NCBI GenBank assembly: GCA_031262785.1
Contig: JAISHB010000075.1
Location: forward strand, 1-51,517
Direction of reading: 5' to 3'
Origin: Prevotellaceae bacterium
GTDB lineage: Bacteria; Bacteroidota; Bacteroidia; Bacteroidales; Bacteroidaceae
DNA length: 51,517 nt
Positions 7,953 through 16,621 of the stretch are shown one piece after another (position 1 is the stretch's first letter; each line of letters begins with the position of its first letter). The translations under genes and the position numbers were made by a program. Below the pieces are notes generated by a model. That model saw nothing but the letters and a program-made list of their open reading frames with translations. It was not told the origin of the DNA and did not search any database.

Positions 7953-9004
7953 TTGAGTAGTTCTAATTGTTGACGCACGCTCTCTTCGTGGATGGCCTCC
8001 CACACTTTCTTGATAAACCCGGCATCCATGCCCAGCTGTTCGCCCCGCTGGCCGCGCTGTTCGAGTATCTCGCTGTAGCGTCCGGTTTGCAGGATGGTCA
8101 TGTCGTGCTCTTTCTTGAAGGTGCCTATCTCGCGGGAGATGCGCATGCGCTTGGCCAGCTCCTGCATCAGGTTGTTGTCGCACTCGTCGATCTGCTTGCG
8201 AAGCTGACTCAAGGGTTCGGTGGTCTGCGTTTCGCTGCGAATCACCAAGAGGTTGAGGATGTAGTCGAGCACCTCGGGCGTGACTTGCTGCGAAGCATCG
8301 CTCCAAGCGCAGTCGGGGTCACAATGGCTCTCCACGATCAACCCGTCGAAGCCCAAATCCATGGCCTGCTGCGAGAGGGAGGCGATGAGTTCGCGCTTGC
8401 CGCCGATGTGGCTGGGGTCACAGAAGATGGGCACCTCGGGCAGACGCCGGCGCAGCTCGATGGGAATGTGCCACTGGGGCAGGTTGCGGTAGAGTTTCTT
8501 GTCGTACGAGCTGAAGCCGCGGTGAATGGCGGCGATGCGGTGCAATCCCGCATTGTAGATACGCTCCATGGCGCCGATCCAAAGGTCGAGGTCGGGGCTG
8601 ACGGGGTTCTTTACCAAGATGGGGAGGTCTGCCCCCTGCAGGGCATCGGCAATCTCTTGCATGGCAAACGGATTGGCAGTGGTGCGGGCGCCAATCCACA
8701 GCATATCGATGCCTGCCTTGAGGCACTCATAGACGTGTTTGGCCGTGGCCACCTCGGTGGCCACCTGCATCCCGGTCTCTTGCTTGACGGCCTTGAGCCA
8801 GGCCAGGCCTTCCACGCCTACGCCCTCGAAGCCGCCGGGCTTGGTACGGGGTTTCCAGATGCCGGCACGGAAGATACGGATGCCTCTATCGGATAGTGGA
8901 CGGGCGGTGGCCATCACTTGTTCCAGGGTCTCGGCACTGCAAGGGCCGGCGATAACTACGGGGCGCTCGGGACGGGCGCCTTCGGGGAAAAATGTACTGT
9001 TCAT
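7949..9004 (-). CDS. DAHP synthase / chorismate mutase fusion
   Basis: The protein has 351 residues. Residues about 15-260 are a class I, KDO8P-synthase-like DAHP synthase (VIAGPCSAE at the start, KPRTKPGGFEG, IGARTT, VKNPVSPD, DPSHIGG), which condenses phosphoenolpyruvate and erythrose 4-phosphate at the entry to the shikimate pathway. Residues about 265-350 are an AroQ-type chorismate mutase (LRKQIDECDNNLMQELAKR), which converts chorismate to prephenate. This fusion is common in Bacteroidetes and lets the late pathway control the first step. The gene sits between the aminotransferase (14 bp gap) and tyrA (4 bp overlap). Confidence 0.95.
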   Translation of the reverse strand: MNSTFFPEGARPERPVVIAGPCSAETLEQVMATARPLSDRGIRIFRAGIWKPRTKPGGFEGVGVEGLAWLKAVKQETGMQVATEVATAKHVYECLKAGIDMLWIGARTTANPFAMQEIADALQGADLPILVKNPVSPDLDLWIGAMERIYNAGLHRIAAIHRGFSSYDKKLYRNLPQWHIPIELRRRLPEVPIFCDPSHIGGKRELIASLSQQAMDLGFDGLIVESHCDPDCAWSDASQQVTPEVLDYILNLLVIRSETQTTEPLSQLRKQIDECDNNLMQELAKRMRISREIGTFKKEHDMTILQTGRYSEILEQRGQRGEQLGMDAGFIKKVWEAIHEESVRQQLELLK

Positions 9005-9018
9005 TGCTATGCTGTATG

Positions 9019-10209
9019 TTATGGATTTATCGCTATTTGTCTAATTCGTCTCAACGCCTCCCCCAGTTTCTCCTCGTCGCAGCAAAGCGACAGGCGCACA
9101 TAGCGTGCGCCGTTGCTGCCGAAGATGAAGCCGGGGACGATAAAGACGTGCGCCTCGTGCAACACCCGCTCGGTGAGCTGTTCCACGTCGGTGTACCGCT
9201 CGGGAATGCGTCCCCACAGGAACATACCGGTTTGGTGGGGACGGTAGGTGCAGCCCATGGCGGTGAGTATCTCTCCTGCAATCCGACGGCGCCGGGCGTA
9301 GCGGCGATTGTTGGCCTCGTACCACTCGCCGCCGGCCTCAAGGGCGGTGGCGGCAGCCAGCTGGAGGGGGCGAAACATGCCGCTGTCAATGTTGCTCTTG
9401 ACCTGCAAGATGTGCGCAACAAACGCGGCATTGGAGGCCAGCATCCCCACACGCCAGCCGGGCATGTTGTGGCTCTTGCTCATGGAGTTGAACTCGATGC
9501 AGCACTCCTTGGCACCCGGCACCGAGAGGATGGACAGGGGCGCGTCGTTCAGGATGAAGCTGTAGGGATTGTCGTTGACGACAACGAGGTTGCGCCGACG
9601 GGCAAAGTCTACCAAGCGGGCGTAGAGTTCGGGGGTGGCATTGGTACCGGTGGGCATGTGGGGATAGTTGCACCACAGCAGTTTGACGCGGGAGGTGTCT
9701 ATCCGTTCCAGCTCGTCCCAGTCGGGCAGCCAGCCCCCCGCTTCGGTGAGGTTGTAATAGACCACTTCGGCGCCCAACAAGCGGCTCAACGAGGTGTAGG
9801 TGGGGTAACCCGGGTTGGGCACCAGCACCTGATCGCCCGCGTTGACGAAGGCCAGCGTGGTGTGCAGGATACCCTCCTTGGAACCAATCAGGGGCAGTAT
9901 CTCCCCATTGGAATTCAAGTCAACTCCAAACCAGCGGGCATACCACCGGGCAAAAGCAACGCGCAGTTCGGGGATGCCGTTGTAGGGCATATAGCCGTGG
10001 GCGGCCTCGTTGTGTGCCTCGGCACAGAGGCACTCGATGGTCTCCGAGGAGGGCGGCAGGTCGGGACTGCCTACCCCGAGGCTGATGACGTTCAGCCCTT
10101 GGGCATTCATGGCGGCCACCTCTTTGAGTTTGCGCGAAAAGTAGTATTCGCTCACTCCGGCCAGGCGGTTGGCCGGTGCGATGTTATAGGTTGGAGGGTC
10201 CGTCTGCAT
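9019..10209 (-). CDS. Class I/II aminotransferase, probably aromatic
   Basis: The 396-residue protein has the fold type I PLP aminotransferase pattern: GVGSPDLPP near the N-terminus, the conserved NYPHMPTG, VVNDNPYSF, and the PLP lysine in SMSKSHNMPGWRVG (about residue 242). The position between pheA and the DAHP synthase/chorismate mutase strongly suggests that it transaminates phenylpyruvate and 4-hydroxyphenylpyruvate, giving Phe and Tyr; sequence alone would also allow LL-diaminopimelate or aspartate specificity. A separate dapL is present at 50.9 kb, which makes the aromatic role more likely. The gene overlaps the end of pheA by 26 bp. Confidence 0.9.
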   Translation of the reverse strand: MQTDPPTYNIAPANRLAGVSEYYFSRKLKEVAAMNAQGLNVISLGVGSPDLPPSSETIECLCAEAHNEAAHGYMPYNGIPELRVAFARWYARWFGVDLNSNGEILPLIGSKEGILHTTLAFVNAGDQVLVPNPGYPTYTSLSRLLGAEVVYYNLTEAGGWLPDWDELERIDTSRVKLLWCNYPHMPTGTNATPELYARLVDFARRRNLVVVNDNPYSFILNDAPLSILSVPGAKECCIEFNSMSKSHNMPGWRVGMLASNAAFVAHILQVKSNIDSGMFRPLQLAAATALEAGGEWYEANNRRYARRRRIAGEILTAMGCTYRPHQTGMFLWGRIPERYTDVEQLTERVLHEAHVFIVPGFIFGSNGARYVRLSLCCDEEKLGEALRRIRQIAINP

Positions 10210-11053
10210 ATTCTCCCAGGATGGTAAGCTCTTTGGTGAGCGGTGTGATGGCGGTGATGGATTGTTTGTAGCGCAGCAAATCGTCGAAGGCGATGTCTAC
10301 ATAGAACTGATACTCCCACTCCCTGCCAATGATGGGCAACGACTGTATCTTGGTCAGGTTGATGCGGTAGAACGAGAGGATGGAGAGCACTTGCGACAAA
10401 CTCCCCTCGGTGTGCGGCAGGGTGAAGACGATGCTGGCCTTGTCTATCGGAGCGGTTGTCTTGCCCCGCAGCTCGTCGACCTGCCACGAATCGGCCACCA
10501 CCAAGAAGCGGGTGAAGTTGTGCTTGTTGGTCTCGATGCCCTCTTGGAGAATCTTCATGCCGTAGCGCCCGGCGGCATCCCGCGAGCAGATGGCGGCGTG
10601 TCCGCGCAAGTTGTCACGACGAATGGTTTCGGCACTTAGGGCTGTGTCTTCGGTTTCCACAATCTTCAGGGCGGGATGAGCGGCCAGGAAGTCGCGACAC
10701 TGCATCAGGGCAATGGGATGCGAGTTGACTTCGTGCAGGTCGTCCCAATCCTCGTCGGGCAAACAGGCAAAACAGTGCGAGATGCGCAGCTTATACTCGC
10801 CGGTGATTTGGGTACCGCTCTGACGCAGCAGTTCGTAGTTGTGCAGCAGGCTGCCGGCAATGGTGTTTTCGATGGCCAACATGCCGATGACCTGATTGTC
10901 GCGGCGTACGGCCTCGAATACCTCCTCGAAGGTGGCGCAGCAGCGTAGCGAGAGTTCCTCTTCACTGTCCCCCCAGTGGGGGGATGCAAAATAGTGGTGT
11001 GCGGCAATGTCGTGATACGACCCTAATCCGCCTTGAATGGCTATTGTCTTCAT
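10184..11053 (-). CDS. pheA: Prephenate dehydratase with ACT domain
   Basis: The 289-residue protein converts prephenate to phenylpyruvate. The catalytic domain (about 1-185) opens with AIQGGLGSYHD, contains the conserved LAIENTIAGS, and ends with the NKHNFTRFLVV segment whose Thr-Arg-Phe motif is needed for catalysis. The C-terminal ACT domain (about 200-280) contains the phenylalanine-binding patterns, here GSLSQVL and WEYQFYVDI, so feedback inhibition by Phe is expected. No chorismate mutase is fused here; that activity is supplied by the third gene of the operon. It is the first gene of the operon and starts 15 bp after the attenuator terminator. Confidence 0.95.
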   Translation of the reverse strand: MKTIAIQGGLGSYHDIAAHHYFASPHWGDSEEELSLRCCATFEEVFEAVRRDNQVIGMLAIENTIAGSLLHNYELLRQSGTQITGEYKLRISHCFACLPDEDWDDLHEVNSHPIALMQCRDFLAAHPALKIVETEDTALSAETIRRDNLRGHAAICSRDAAGRYGMKILQEGIETNKHNFTRFLVVADSWQVDELRGKTTAPIDKASIVFTLPHTEGSLSQVLSILSFYRINLTKIQSLPIIGREWEYQFYVDIAFDDLLRYKQSITAITPLTKELTILGEYADGPSNL

Positions 11054-11068
11054 CTATAGGAAATGCGT

Positions 11069-11111
11069 TAAACAAAACAGTCCCGCTTCCGTGGGTTCGG
11101 GAGCGGGACTG
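11069..11111 (-). terminator. Intrinsic terminator of the pheA attenuator
   Basis: On the minus strand the arms CAGTCCCGCT (11111-11102) and AGCGGGACTG (11087-11078) form a perfect 10-bp GC-rich stem with a 14-nt loop, followed at once by TTTTGTTT. It lies between the leader peptide and pheA, so it would stop transcription before the operon unless the 5' arm is captured by the upstream sequence 11180-11173 (GAGCGGGA), which is complementary to it over 8 bases. Confidence 0.88.
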
Positions 11112-11153
11112 CTTGAGGTGCTTTCTGTTTTTTATCGTTCTTAAGCTTCACTG

Positions 11154-11234
11154 TCACTTGAGGCATACAAACTCCCGCTCTACTTTGTGGCTAAAGTAAA
11201 AGTCAAATAGATATGCATACGTAAACAGTTTCAT
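11154..11234 (-). CDS. Phe/Tyr-rich leader peptide of the pheA operon
   Basis: This ORF of 26 codons is too short for standard gene finding. The product has Phe at positions 4, 10, 12, 14 and 22 and Tyr at 6, 8 and 13, that is 8 aromatic residues of 26, and stops 43 nt before the terminator hairpin. The pattern is that of attenuator leader peptides, where ribosome stalling for lack of charged tRNA-Phe or tRNA-Tyr decides between alternative RNA folds. The codons for F12-Y13-F14 lie in a segment (11202-11193) that can pair with 11186-11178, and codons 19-21 contain GAGCGGGA, which can pair with the 5' arm of the terminator. So regions 1:2, 2:3 and 3:4 of the classical scheme can all be drawn. 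Function is inferred from structure only. Confidence 0.8.
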   Translation of the reverse strand: MKLFTYAYLFDFYFSHKVEREFVCLK

Positions 11235-11267
11235 GCTTTTTGGTTTCTTTTTGTTTCAAATTGGGGG

Positions 11268-11296
11268 CAAAAGTAGTTCTTTTTTCTTTCCTGCAA
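11268..11296 (-). promoter_or_regulatory. Promoter of the pheA operon and its leader
   Basis: On the minus strand CTTG (with TTG at 11296-11294) is followed after 18 bp by TACTTTTG (11275-11268), a good Bacteroidetes promoter. Transcription would start near 11262, about 28 nt before the leader-peptide ATG and about 210 nt before pheA. Confidence 0.7.
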
Positions 11297-11346
11297 GCGA
11301 AAATGATGTTTTTTTTGTTGCGTAGGGCAGAATAACATAAAACACG

Positions 11347-11354
11347 TACCTTTG
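11347..11354 (+). promoter_or_regulatory. Promoter -7 element of rnpB
   Basis: TACCTTTG matches TAnnTTTG and ends 4 bp before the first base of the P1 helix of RNase P RNA, exactly where a housekeeping start would be expected. It is divergent from the pheA promoter about 70 bp away. Confidence 0.75.
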
Positions 11355-11358
11355 CGCC

Positions 11359-11740
11359 GTGCAGCCGGCCGGTCTGTCGCTCGTCACCCTTTGTGGACGG
11401 GAGGAAAGTCCGGGCAACACAGAGCATCCCACTTCCTAACAGAAAGCTGTCCGCGAGGGCGGAGTAACGTAGAAGAAAAGAACCGCCCGGGTAGCTTTAT
11501 TTTTGAAGCTACCCCGGGTAAGGGTGAGAAGGTGGGGTAAGAGCCTACCGGTCTTGTGGCAACACAAGAGCCGTGCGTCTTGGGAGTTGCAAGGTCATGT
11601 AAACCGGTGCTTGAGGGTTGCTCGCCCGATGCCGGAGGGTAGACCGCTAAAGCCGTATGGTGACATGCGGCGCAGATAAATGACAGACACCTTATTATAT
11701 ATAAGGAACAGAACCCGGCTTACAGGCCGACTGCACATTT
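11359..11740 (+). ncRNA. rnpB: RNase P RNA (bacterial type A)
   Basis: The transcript contains the two universal landmarks: GAGGAAAGTCCGGGC near the 5' end (11400-11414) and ACAGAACCCGGCTTACAG near the 3' end (11708-11725). The ends pair as the P1 helix (GTGCAG at 11359 with CTGCAC at 11731-11736, extended by CGGCC/GGCCG). Internal stem-loops such as the GGTAGCTT...AAGCTACC hairpin near 11491-11514 fit helix P12. It is the catalytic RNA that cuts 5' leaders from pre-tRNAs. A T-run follows at 11739-11746 and probably ends the transcript. Confidence 0.96.
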
Positions 11741-11781
11741 TTTTTCTCCTTTTTAAATGCTAACTACATCAGTGTAAGCCT

Positions 11782-13104
11782 ATGACTCAGTGGATAGCCC
11801 GTCTATGGAAGTTCTTAACATACGACATCTGGCGCATCACCGAGAGCGAAGTCACCAAACGAACGTTTTCGCTCTACACTATCATTAAAACCATTGTGCT
11901 CTGCCTCAAGCGGTTCACGAAAGACCGGTTGGTGTCGAAAGCATCGGCACTCACCTACAGCACCCTGTTGGCACTGGTTCCCATCCTGGCCATTTTGTTT
12001 GCCATTGCACGCGGCTTCGGCTTCTCGGCCCTGATGGAAAACGAAATCCGTCACGGCCTGGGCGGCGGACAAGAACAGACGCTGGGATTGCTGTTGCGTT
12101 TCGTAGACTCCTATCTTTCCCAAACCCGAAGCAGCGGCTTGTTTGTAGGCATCGGTCTGGTTATGTTGTTCTGGACGGTGCTCAACCTGATTAGCAACAT
12201 CGAAACCACCTTCAATAAGATATGGCAGGTGAAGAAGTCACGCACTCCCTACCGGATGCTGACCGACTACTTCTCGATGTTTCTGTTGCTGCCCGTACTG
12301 CTGGTGGTCTCGAGTGGATTGTCTATCTTCATGAACACCATGCTCAAAGACATCGAAGGATATGCCCTGCTGGCTCCCTTTGTGAAGTTTCTCATCCGCC
12401 TGGTTCCTTTTGTCTTCACTTGGTTGATGCTCACCGGCCTGTACATCTTCATGCCCAACACCAAGGTTAAGTTTAAGCCGGCACTGATTTCGGGCATATT
12501 GGCCGGCACCATGTTTCAAGCCTTTCAGTTTCTCTACATCAGCAGTCAGTTGGGAGTGTCGCGCTACAATGCCGTTTACGGAAGCTTTGCCGCCCTGCCG
12601 TTGTTGCTGTTGTGGTTACAGATATCGTGGACGATTTGCCTGTTTGGTGCTCAACTTACCTACGCCGGACAAAACATTCGCAACTTCAGCTTCGAACAAG
12701 ACACGCAAAACATCAGCCGGCGCTACCGCGACTTCATCTGCATCCTCATTCTCTCGCTCATCGCCAAACGTTTCGAGCGAGGCGAGTCACCCTATAGCGC
12801 CGAAGAACTGTCGACCGGCTGCCGCATCCCCATCCGCCTGACCACACAAACCATTTGCCTGCTGCAAGAGATACAACTGCTGCACGAGGTGGCCGACAAC
12901 GACGAGGGCATCAGCTGCTATCAACCGTCGGTAGACATTGGCAAGCTCAGCGTGGCCATGTTGCTCGACCGCATCGATTGCAAAGGCTCGGAAGACTTCA
13001 AGATAGACCGCAAGGAGGCCTTCAGCAAACAGTGGAACGTGTTGCTCGATGCCCGCGAGGAATATTACAAGAAGGCCGGCAACGTGCTGCTGAAAGATTT
13101 ATAG
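11782..13104 (+). CDS. YihY/BrkB-family inner-membrane protein
   Basis: The 440-residue protein has the family signature near the N-terminus (KASALTYSTLLALVPILAIL) and about six membrane helices between residues 50 and 300. The hydrophilic C-terminal third (about 305-440) looks like a winged-helix-type cytosolic domain, as in other long members of this family. The family was once called ribonuclease BN, which was a misassignment; its real function (possibly a transporter or envelope factor) is unsettled. The gene follows rnpB closely and is followed after 18 bp by the patatin-like gene. Confidence 0.92.
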   Translation: MTQWIARLWKFLTYDIWRITESEVTKRTFSLYTIIKTIVLCLKRFTKDRLVSKASALTYSTLLALVPILAILFAIARGFGFSALMENEIRHGLGGGQEQTLGLLLRFVDSYLSQTRSSGLFVGIGLVMLFWTVLNLISNIETTFNKIWQVKKSRTPYRMLTDYFSMFLLLPVLLVVSSGLSIFMNTMLKDIEGYALLAPFVKFLIRLVPFVFTWLMLTGLYIFMPNTKVKFKPALISGILAGTMFQAFQFLYISSQLGVSRYNAVYGSFAALPLLLLWLQISWTICLFGAQLTYAGQNIRNFSFEQDTQNISRRYRDFICILILSLIAKRFERGESPYSAEELSTGCRIPIRLTTQTICLLQEIQLLHEVADNDEGISCYQPSVDIGKLSVAMLLDRIDCKGSEDFKIDRKEAFSKQWNVLLDAREEYYKKAGNVLLKDL

Positions 13105-13122
13105 GTTTTTTTCTTAGAAACA

Positions 13123-13935
13123 ATGGATACCGAAATCACCAACTGTTTTATGCAACGTCACCCCATCGGCTTTGCCCTGAGCGGGGGATTCATCAAAGGC
13201 TTTGCCCATCTTGGCGCCATGCAGGCACTGCTGGAGCACGACATCAAACCCACTGTGCTCTCGGGCGTGAGTGCCGGCGCACTGGCCGGCGCCTTCTACG
13301 CCGACGGCAACGAACCCTATCGCGTGCTCGACTTCTTTGCCGGACACAAGTTTCAAGACCTCACCAAGCTGGTGATACCCAAAGTGGGACTGTTTGTACT
13401 GGACGAGTTTATCGACTTCCTGCGCACCAACCTCAAGGCCAGAAACCTCGAAGAGCTGCAGATTCCCATGGTAATTACCGCCACCGACCTCGACCACGGA
13501 CGTCCCGTTAGCTTCTACCGTGGAGATATTGCCCAACGGGTGGCCGCCTCGTGCTGCATGCCCGTGCTCTTTGCGCCGGTGCAGATAGAGGGCACCAATT
13601 ACGTAGACGGCGGAGTGTTCAGCAACCTGCCCGTGAGCATCATCCGACGCATCTGCGACAAAGTGGTGGCCGTCAACGTCAGTCCCATCCTGGCCGACAA
13701 GTATAAGAAGAACATCGTCAGCATTGCCATGCGCTCCTACAATTTTATGTTCCGTGCCAACACGCTGCCCGAGCGTCGCAAGGCCGATCTGCTGATAGAA
13801 CCCTACAACTTGGGCGGTTACAGCAACACCGAACTGGAAAAAGCCGAAGAAATCTTTCAGCAAGGCTATGCCACGGCCGGCGATCTGCTGGAACAACTCA
13901 TCATAGAGCGGGGAAACGTATGGAAACGAAAATAA
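13123..13935 (+). CDS. Patatin-like phospholipase
   Basis: The 270-residue protein has the complete patatin active site: the glycine-rich oxyanion loop SGGFIKG (20-26), nucleophile S50 in GVSAG, and D162 in VDGGVFSNLP. It belongs to the bacterial RssA/YchK-like group without signal peptide, thus a cytosolic or membrane-associated lipid acyl hydrolase. The gene is in an operon with the YihY gene upstream and overlaps the amylase gene downstream by 16 bp, so translation of the latter may be coupled. Confidence 0.93.
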   Translation: MDTEITNCFMQRHPIGFALSGGFIKGFAHLGAMQALLEHDIKPTVLSGVSAGALAGAFYADGNEPYRVLDFFAGHKFQDLTKLVIPKVGLFVLDEFIDFLRTNLKARNLEELQIPMVITATDLDHGRPVSFYRGDIAQRVAASCCMPVLFAPVQIEGTNYVDGGVFSNLPVSIIRRICDKVVAVNVSPILADKYKKNIVSIAMRSYNFMFRANTLPERRKADLLIEPYNLGGYSNTELEKAEEIFQQGYATAGDLLEQLIIERGNVWKRK

Positions 13936-15608
13936 TCATCTACCAACTGCTGCCGCGCCTCTTCGGCAACGATCATCCGCACTGCACACCGGACGGCACC
14001 CTTTTAGAAAACGGTTGCGGAAAGATGGCCGACCTCACCCCGCGCGCACTCTCCGAAATCCGCAAGCTGGGGGCCACGCACGTGTGGTACACCGGCATCC
14101 TCGAACATGCCACGCAAACCGACTATTCCGCCTACGGCATTCGCCCCGACCATCCGGCGGTGGTCAAGGGAAAAGCCGGTTCGCCCTACGCCATCAAAGA
14201 CTATTACGACATCGATCCCGATTTAGCCGTGGAGGTTCCCCGTCGCATGCACGAGTTTGAAGCCCTCGTGAGGCGCACCCACCGCGCCGGCTTGAAGGTA
14301 ATCATCGATTTTGTACCCAACCACGTGGCACGCGGCTATTATTCCGATGCACAACCCCAAGGCACGGCGATGCTGGGAGAAGCCGACGACACCTCCTGCG
14401 CCTTCAGCCCCGCCAACAACTTCTATTACCTCCCCGACCAACCCTTGCACGGAGCTTTCGACATGATGGCCGGTGCCACCGAGCCTTACCGGGAATTTCC
14501 AGCCAAGGCCACGGGCAACGATCGCTTCGATGCCCATCCGGACACCCACGATTGGTATGAAACCGTCAAGCTCAACTACGGCATCGACTATGCCGGCGGC
14601 CATACGCCTCACTTCGACCCCCTTCCCGACACCTGGACGAAGATGCTCGACATCCTGCTCTTCTGGGCTTCGAAACGCATCGACGGATTTCGCTGCGACA
14701 TGGCCGAAATGGTGCCGGTGGCGTTTTGGCAGTGGGCTATCCCGCAGGTCAAGCAGCACTATCCGCATCTGCTGTTCATTGCTGAGGTGTATCAACCCGA
14801 CCGCTATCGCGCCTACCTCGACGGAGGCTTCGACTACCTCTACGACAAGGTGGGTCTGTACGACACACTGCGCAGCATCGTCTGCGAAGAGGCGCCCGCC
14901 ACCCGCATCACCGCCGCTTGGCAAAGCTTGGGCGGTATGGAGCGCCGCATGCTCTACTTCCTCGAGAACCACGACGAGCAACGCATTGCCTCGCGTTTCT
15001 TTGCCGGCAATCCACGCCGCGCCCTGCCCGCCATGATTGTGGCTGCTTGCCTGAACACCAATCCGGTGATGATCTACTTCGGTCAAGAGCTGGGCGAAGC
15101 GGGTATGGATCACGAAGGCTACAGCGGCACGGACGGACGCACCACCATCTTCGACTACTGGAGCTTGGACGCGATTCGTCACTGGCGCACGGGCGGCACT
15201 TTCGAGGCCGGCCAACTCTCCGAGGGCCAGCAACAACTCCGCGCTTTCTACCGCCGGCTGCTCACGCTCTGCAACCAAGAGAGCGCGCTGCGCGAAGGCC
15301 TCTTCTTCGACCTGATGTATGTCAACATCAACGGCTGGCGGTTCAACGAGCGCAAGCAATATGCTTTCCTGCGCAAGCACGAAGGCGAATTGCTCTTCAT
15401 CGTGGTCAATTTCGACCACCAGCGGGTGGATGTGGCCATTAACCTCCCTCCCCATGCCTTCGACTTTTTGCAAATTCCCCAATACGAAGCCTGCCGCGCC
15501 ACCGATTTGCTCACCGGCCAGAGGCAAACCATCAGTTTACTCCCCTACAAAGCTACCGATGTGGTGGTGGAGGCTTGTAGCGGGGTGGTGCTGAAGGTGG
15601 TGTTCTGA
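13920..15608 (+). CDS. GH13 alpha-amylase family hydrolase, cytosolic
   Basis: The 562-residue protein has the four GH13 regions: DFVPNH (about 130-135), nucleophile D260 in GFRCDMAE, acid/base E289 in LLFIAEVYQ, and transition-state D352 in ENHDEQR. There is no signal peptide, so it acts on imported or stored alpha-glucans in the cytosol. The exact specificity (amylase, glucosidase, transferase) cannot be read from the sequence. The start ATG overlaps the last codons of the patatin gene in another frame. Confidence 0.9.
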   Translation: METKIIIYQLLPRLFGNDHPHCTPDGTLLENGCGKMADLTPRALSEIRKLGATHVWYTGILEHATQTDYSAYGIRPDHPAVVKGKAGSPYAIKDYYDIDPDLAVEVPRRMHEFEALVRRTHRAGLKVIIDFVPNHVARGYYSDAQPQGTAMLGEADDTSCAFSPANNFYYLPDQPLHGAFDMMAGATEPYREFPAKATGNDRFDAHPDTHDWYETVKLNYGIDYAGGHTPHFDPLPDTWTKMLDILLFWASKRIDGFRCDMAEMVPVAFWQWAIPQVKQHYPHLLFIAEVYQPDRYRAYLDGGFDYLYDKVGLYDTLRSIVCEEAPATRITAAWQSLGGMERRMLYFLENHDEQRIASRFFAGNPRRALPAMIVAACLNTNPVMIYFGQELGEAGMDHEGYSGTDGRTTIFDYWSLDAIRHWRTGGTFEAGQLSEGQQQLRAFYRRLLTLCNQESALREGLFFDLMYVNINGWRFNERKQYAFLRKHEGELLFIVVNFDHQRVDVAINLPPHAFDFLQIPQYEACRATDLLTGQRQTISLLPYKATDVVVEACSGVVLKVVF

Positions 15609-15628
15609 GAAATTTGAGTAGATATAAA

Positions 15629-15657
15629 TTGCGTGGTATCTTTTCATACCTACGCAA
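15629..15657. terminator. Inverted repeat between convergent genes
   Basis: TTGCGTGGTAT (15629-15639) and ATACCTACGCAA (15646-15657) form a hairpin with one bulge and a T-rich loop between the amylase and the AbiEii gene; the 3' arm includes the AbiEii stop codon. It may serve both strands, though neither T-run is strong. Confidence 0.45.
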
Positions 15658-16621
15658 TACGCTCGCCTTTTATTTGCTTGACTATCTTTGAAAAACTATC
15701 AAAGACAGCCTTCTCGTTTGGTATCTTAGAATAGGACAAGGGTTGCAATTCTCTTTGATAAGCAAAACGTACTCCTTTCCATAGCAGTGGAAAGTCGTTC
15801 ACAAGCAAAGAGTCTTCAACAGATTTACCCAACCAGCCTTGCGGAGTATCAAACTTTTGTTGGTCATGCGCAAACAATTCGACTAAATCTTGTGGGAAAG
15901 CTGCCGCTTGGAGATAAGCATTACATTCTGCATCCTGCGCCAAATAGTACAGGTCATAGAAGTGGCGAACCTTTGTTTGCAGTGCTGCGACAGCATCTTC
16001 TTCAAACGAAAAACGGAGAAGTGATGCCAACTTCTCAATAATAGTGCGGCGTTTGTCCAACACATTGACCTCGAACGGTAACAAATCGTATTGTTCCATA
16101 ATATCAATGCGATTCGTTGCAATCAAGTAGTCGGCAACAAGACTCGATATTCGACACTTAATATAAGGATACGGATTAGCATACGTGTTTATCTCGATAA
16201 GCAATTGCCCTGTTTTGACTGCTTGAGAGATTGCACCTACCACATTGGGATAGGAATAGACTGCTTTGTAAAAGCGCGAACCTTTGCTCGTAACTCCCGG
16301 CAAGCTCTTCTCTTCCAACCCGTCCGCCATATCTTTAGCCAACCGCTTAATCAGCATCTTCAACTGATTGCCGGTAAACGATTCGGCATCTATCACGGCT
16401 ATATCAATGTCTTCTGAAAATCTATTGGTTAAGTTATACGCCTTGGAGAGTGATGTTCCTCCCTTGAACACAACCTTATCCGCATTTGCATTTCGAGACA
16501 TTCGTTGCAAAGTCTGAGTTATCCAATAATCTTTCTCGATGAAAGCCGGGGATATGTGAAAGTGTTCGGCTGTAACCGAGACGGCATTCGAGAAGCGTTC
16601 TTTGTCTGTATGTAAATTCAT
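15650..16621 (-). CDS. AbiEii-type nucleotidyltransferase toxin
   Basis: The protein has 323 residues from MNLHTDKERF, chosen because this ATG overlaps the stop of the antitoxin gene by four bases (ATGA); another ATG lies 12 bp upstream (16633). The nucleotidyltransferase core is clear: KGGTSLSK (about 53-60), then SEDIDI with the metal-binding aspartates near 71 and 73, a conserved KLASLLR around 195, and HFYDLYYL around 217. AbiEii toxins transfer nucleotides to tRNA acceptor stems and arrest growth, and AbiE systems can abort phage infection. It is the second gene of a bicistronic toxin-antitoxin unit; the antitoxin comes first, as usual. Confidence 0.9.
   Translation of the reverse strand: MNLHTDKERFSNAVSVTAEHFHISPAFIEKDYWITQTLQRMSRNANADKVVFKGGTSLSKAYNLTNRFSEDIDIAVIDAESFTGNQLKMLIKRLAKDMADGLEEKSLPGVTSKGSRFYKAVYSYPNVVGAISQAVKTGQLLIEINTYANPYPYIKCRISSLVADYLIATNRIDIMEQYDLLPFEVNVLDKRRTIIEKLASLLRFSFEEDAVAALQTKVRHFYDLYYLAQDAECNAYLQAAAFPQDLVELFAHDQQKFDTPQGWLGKSVEDSLLVNDFPLLWKGVRFAYQRELQPLSYSKIPNEKAVFDSFSKIVKQIKGERIA

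Noticed and set aside
7953..8306. N-terminal extension of tyrA
   Set aside because: It is the reading of the DAHP synthase/chorismate mutase gene in another frame; the Rossmann motif begins right after the ATG at 7952.
10165..10209. Frameshift between pheA and the aminotransferase
   Set aside because: The 26-bp overlap is consistent with a coupled start; both proteins are full length and intact.
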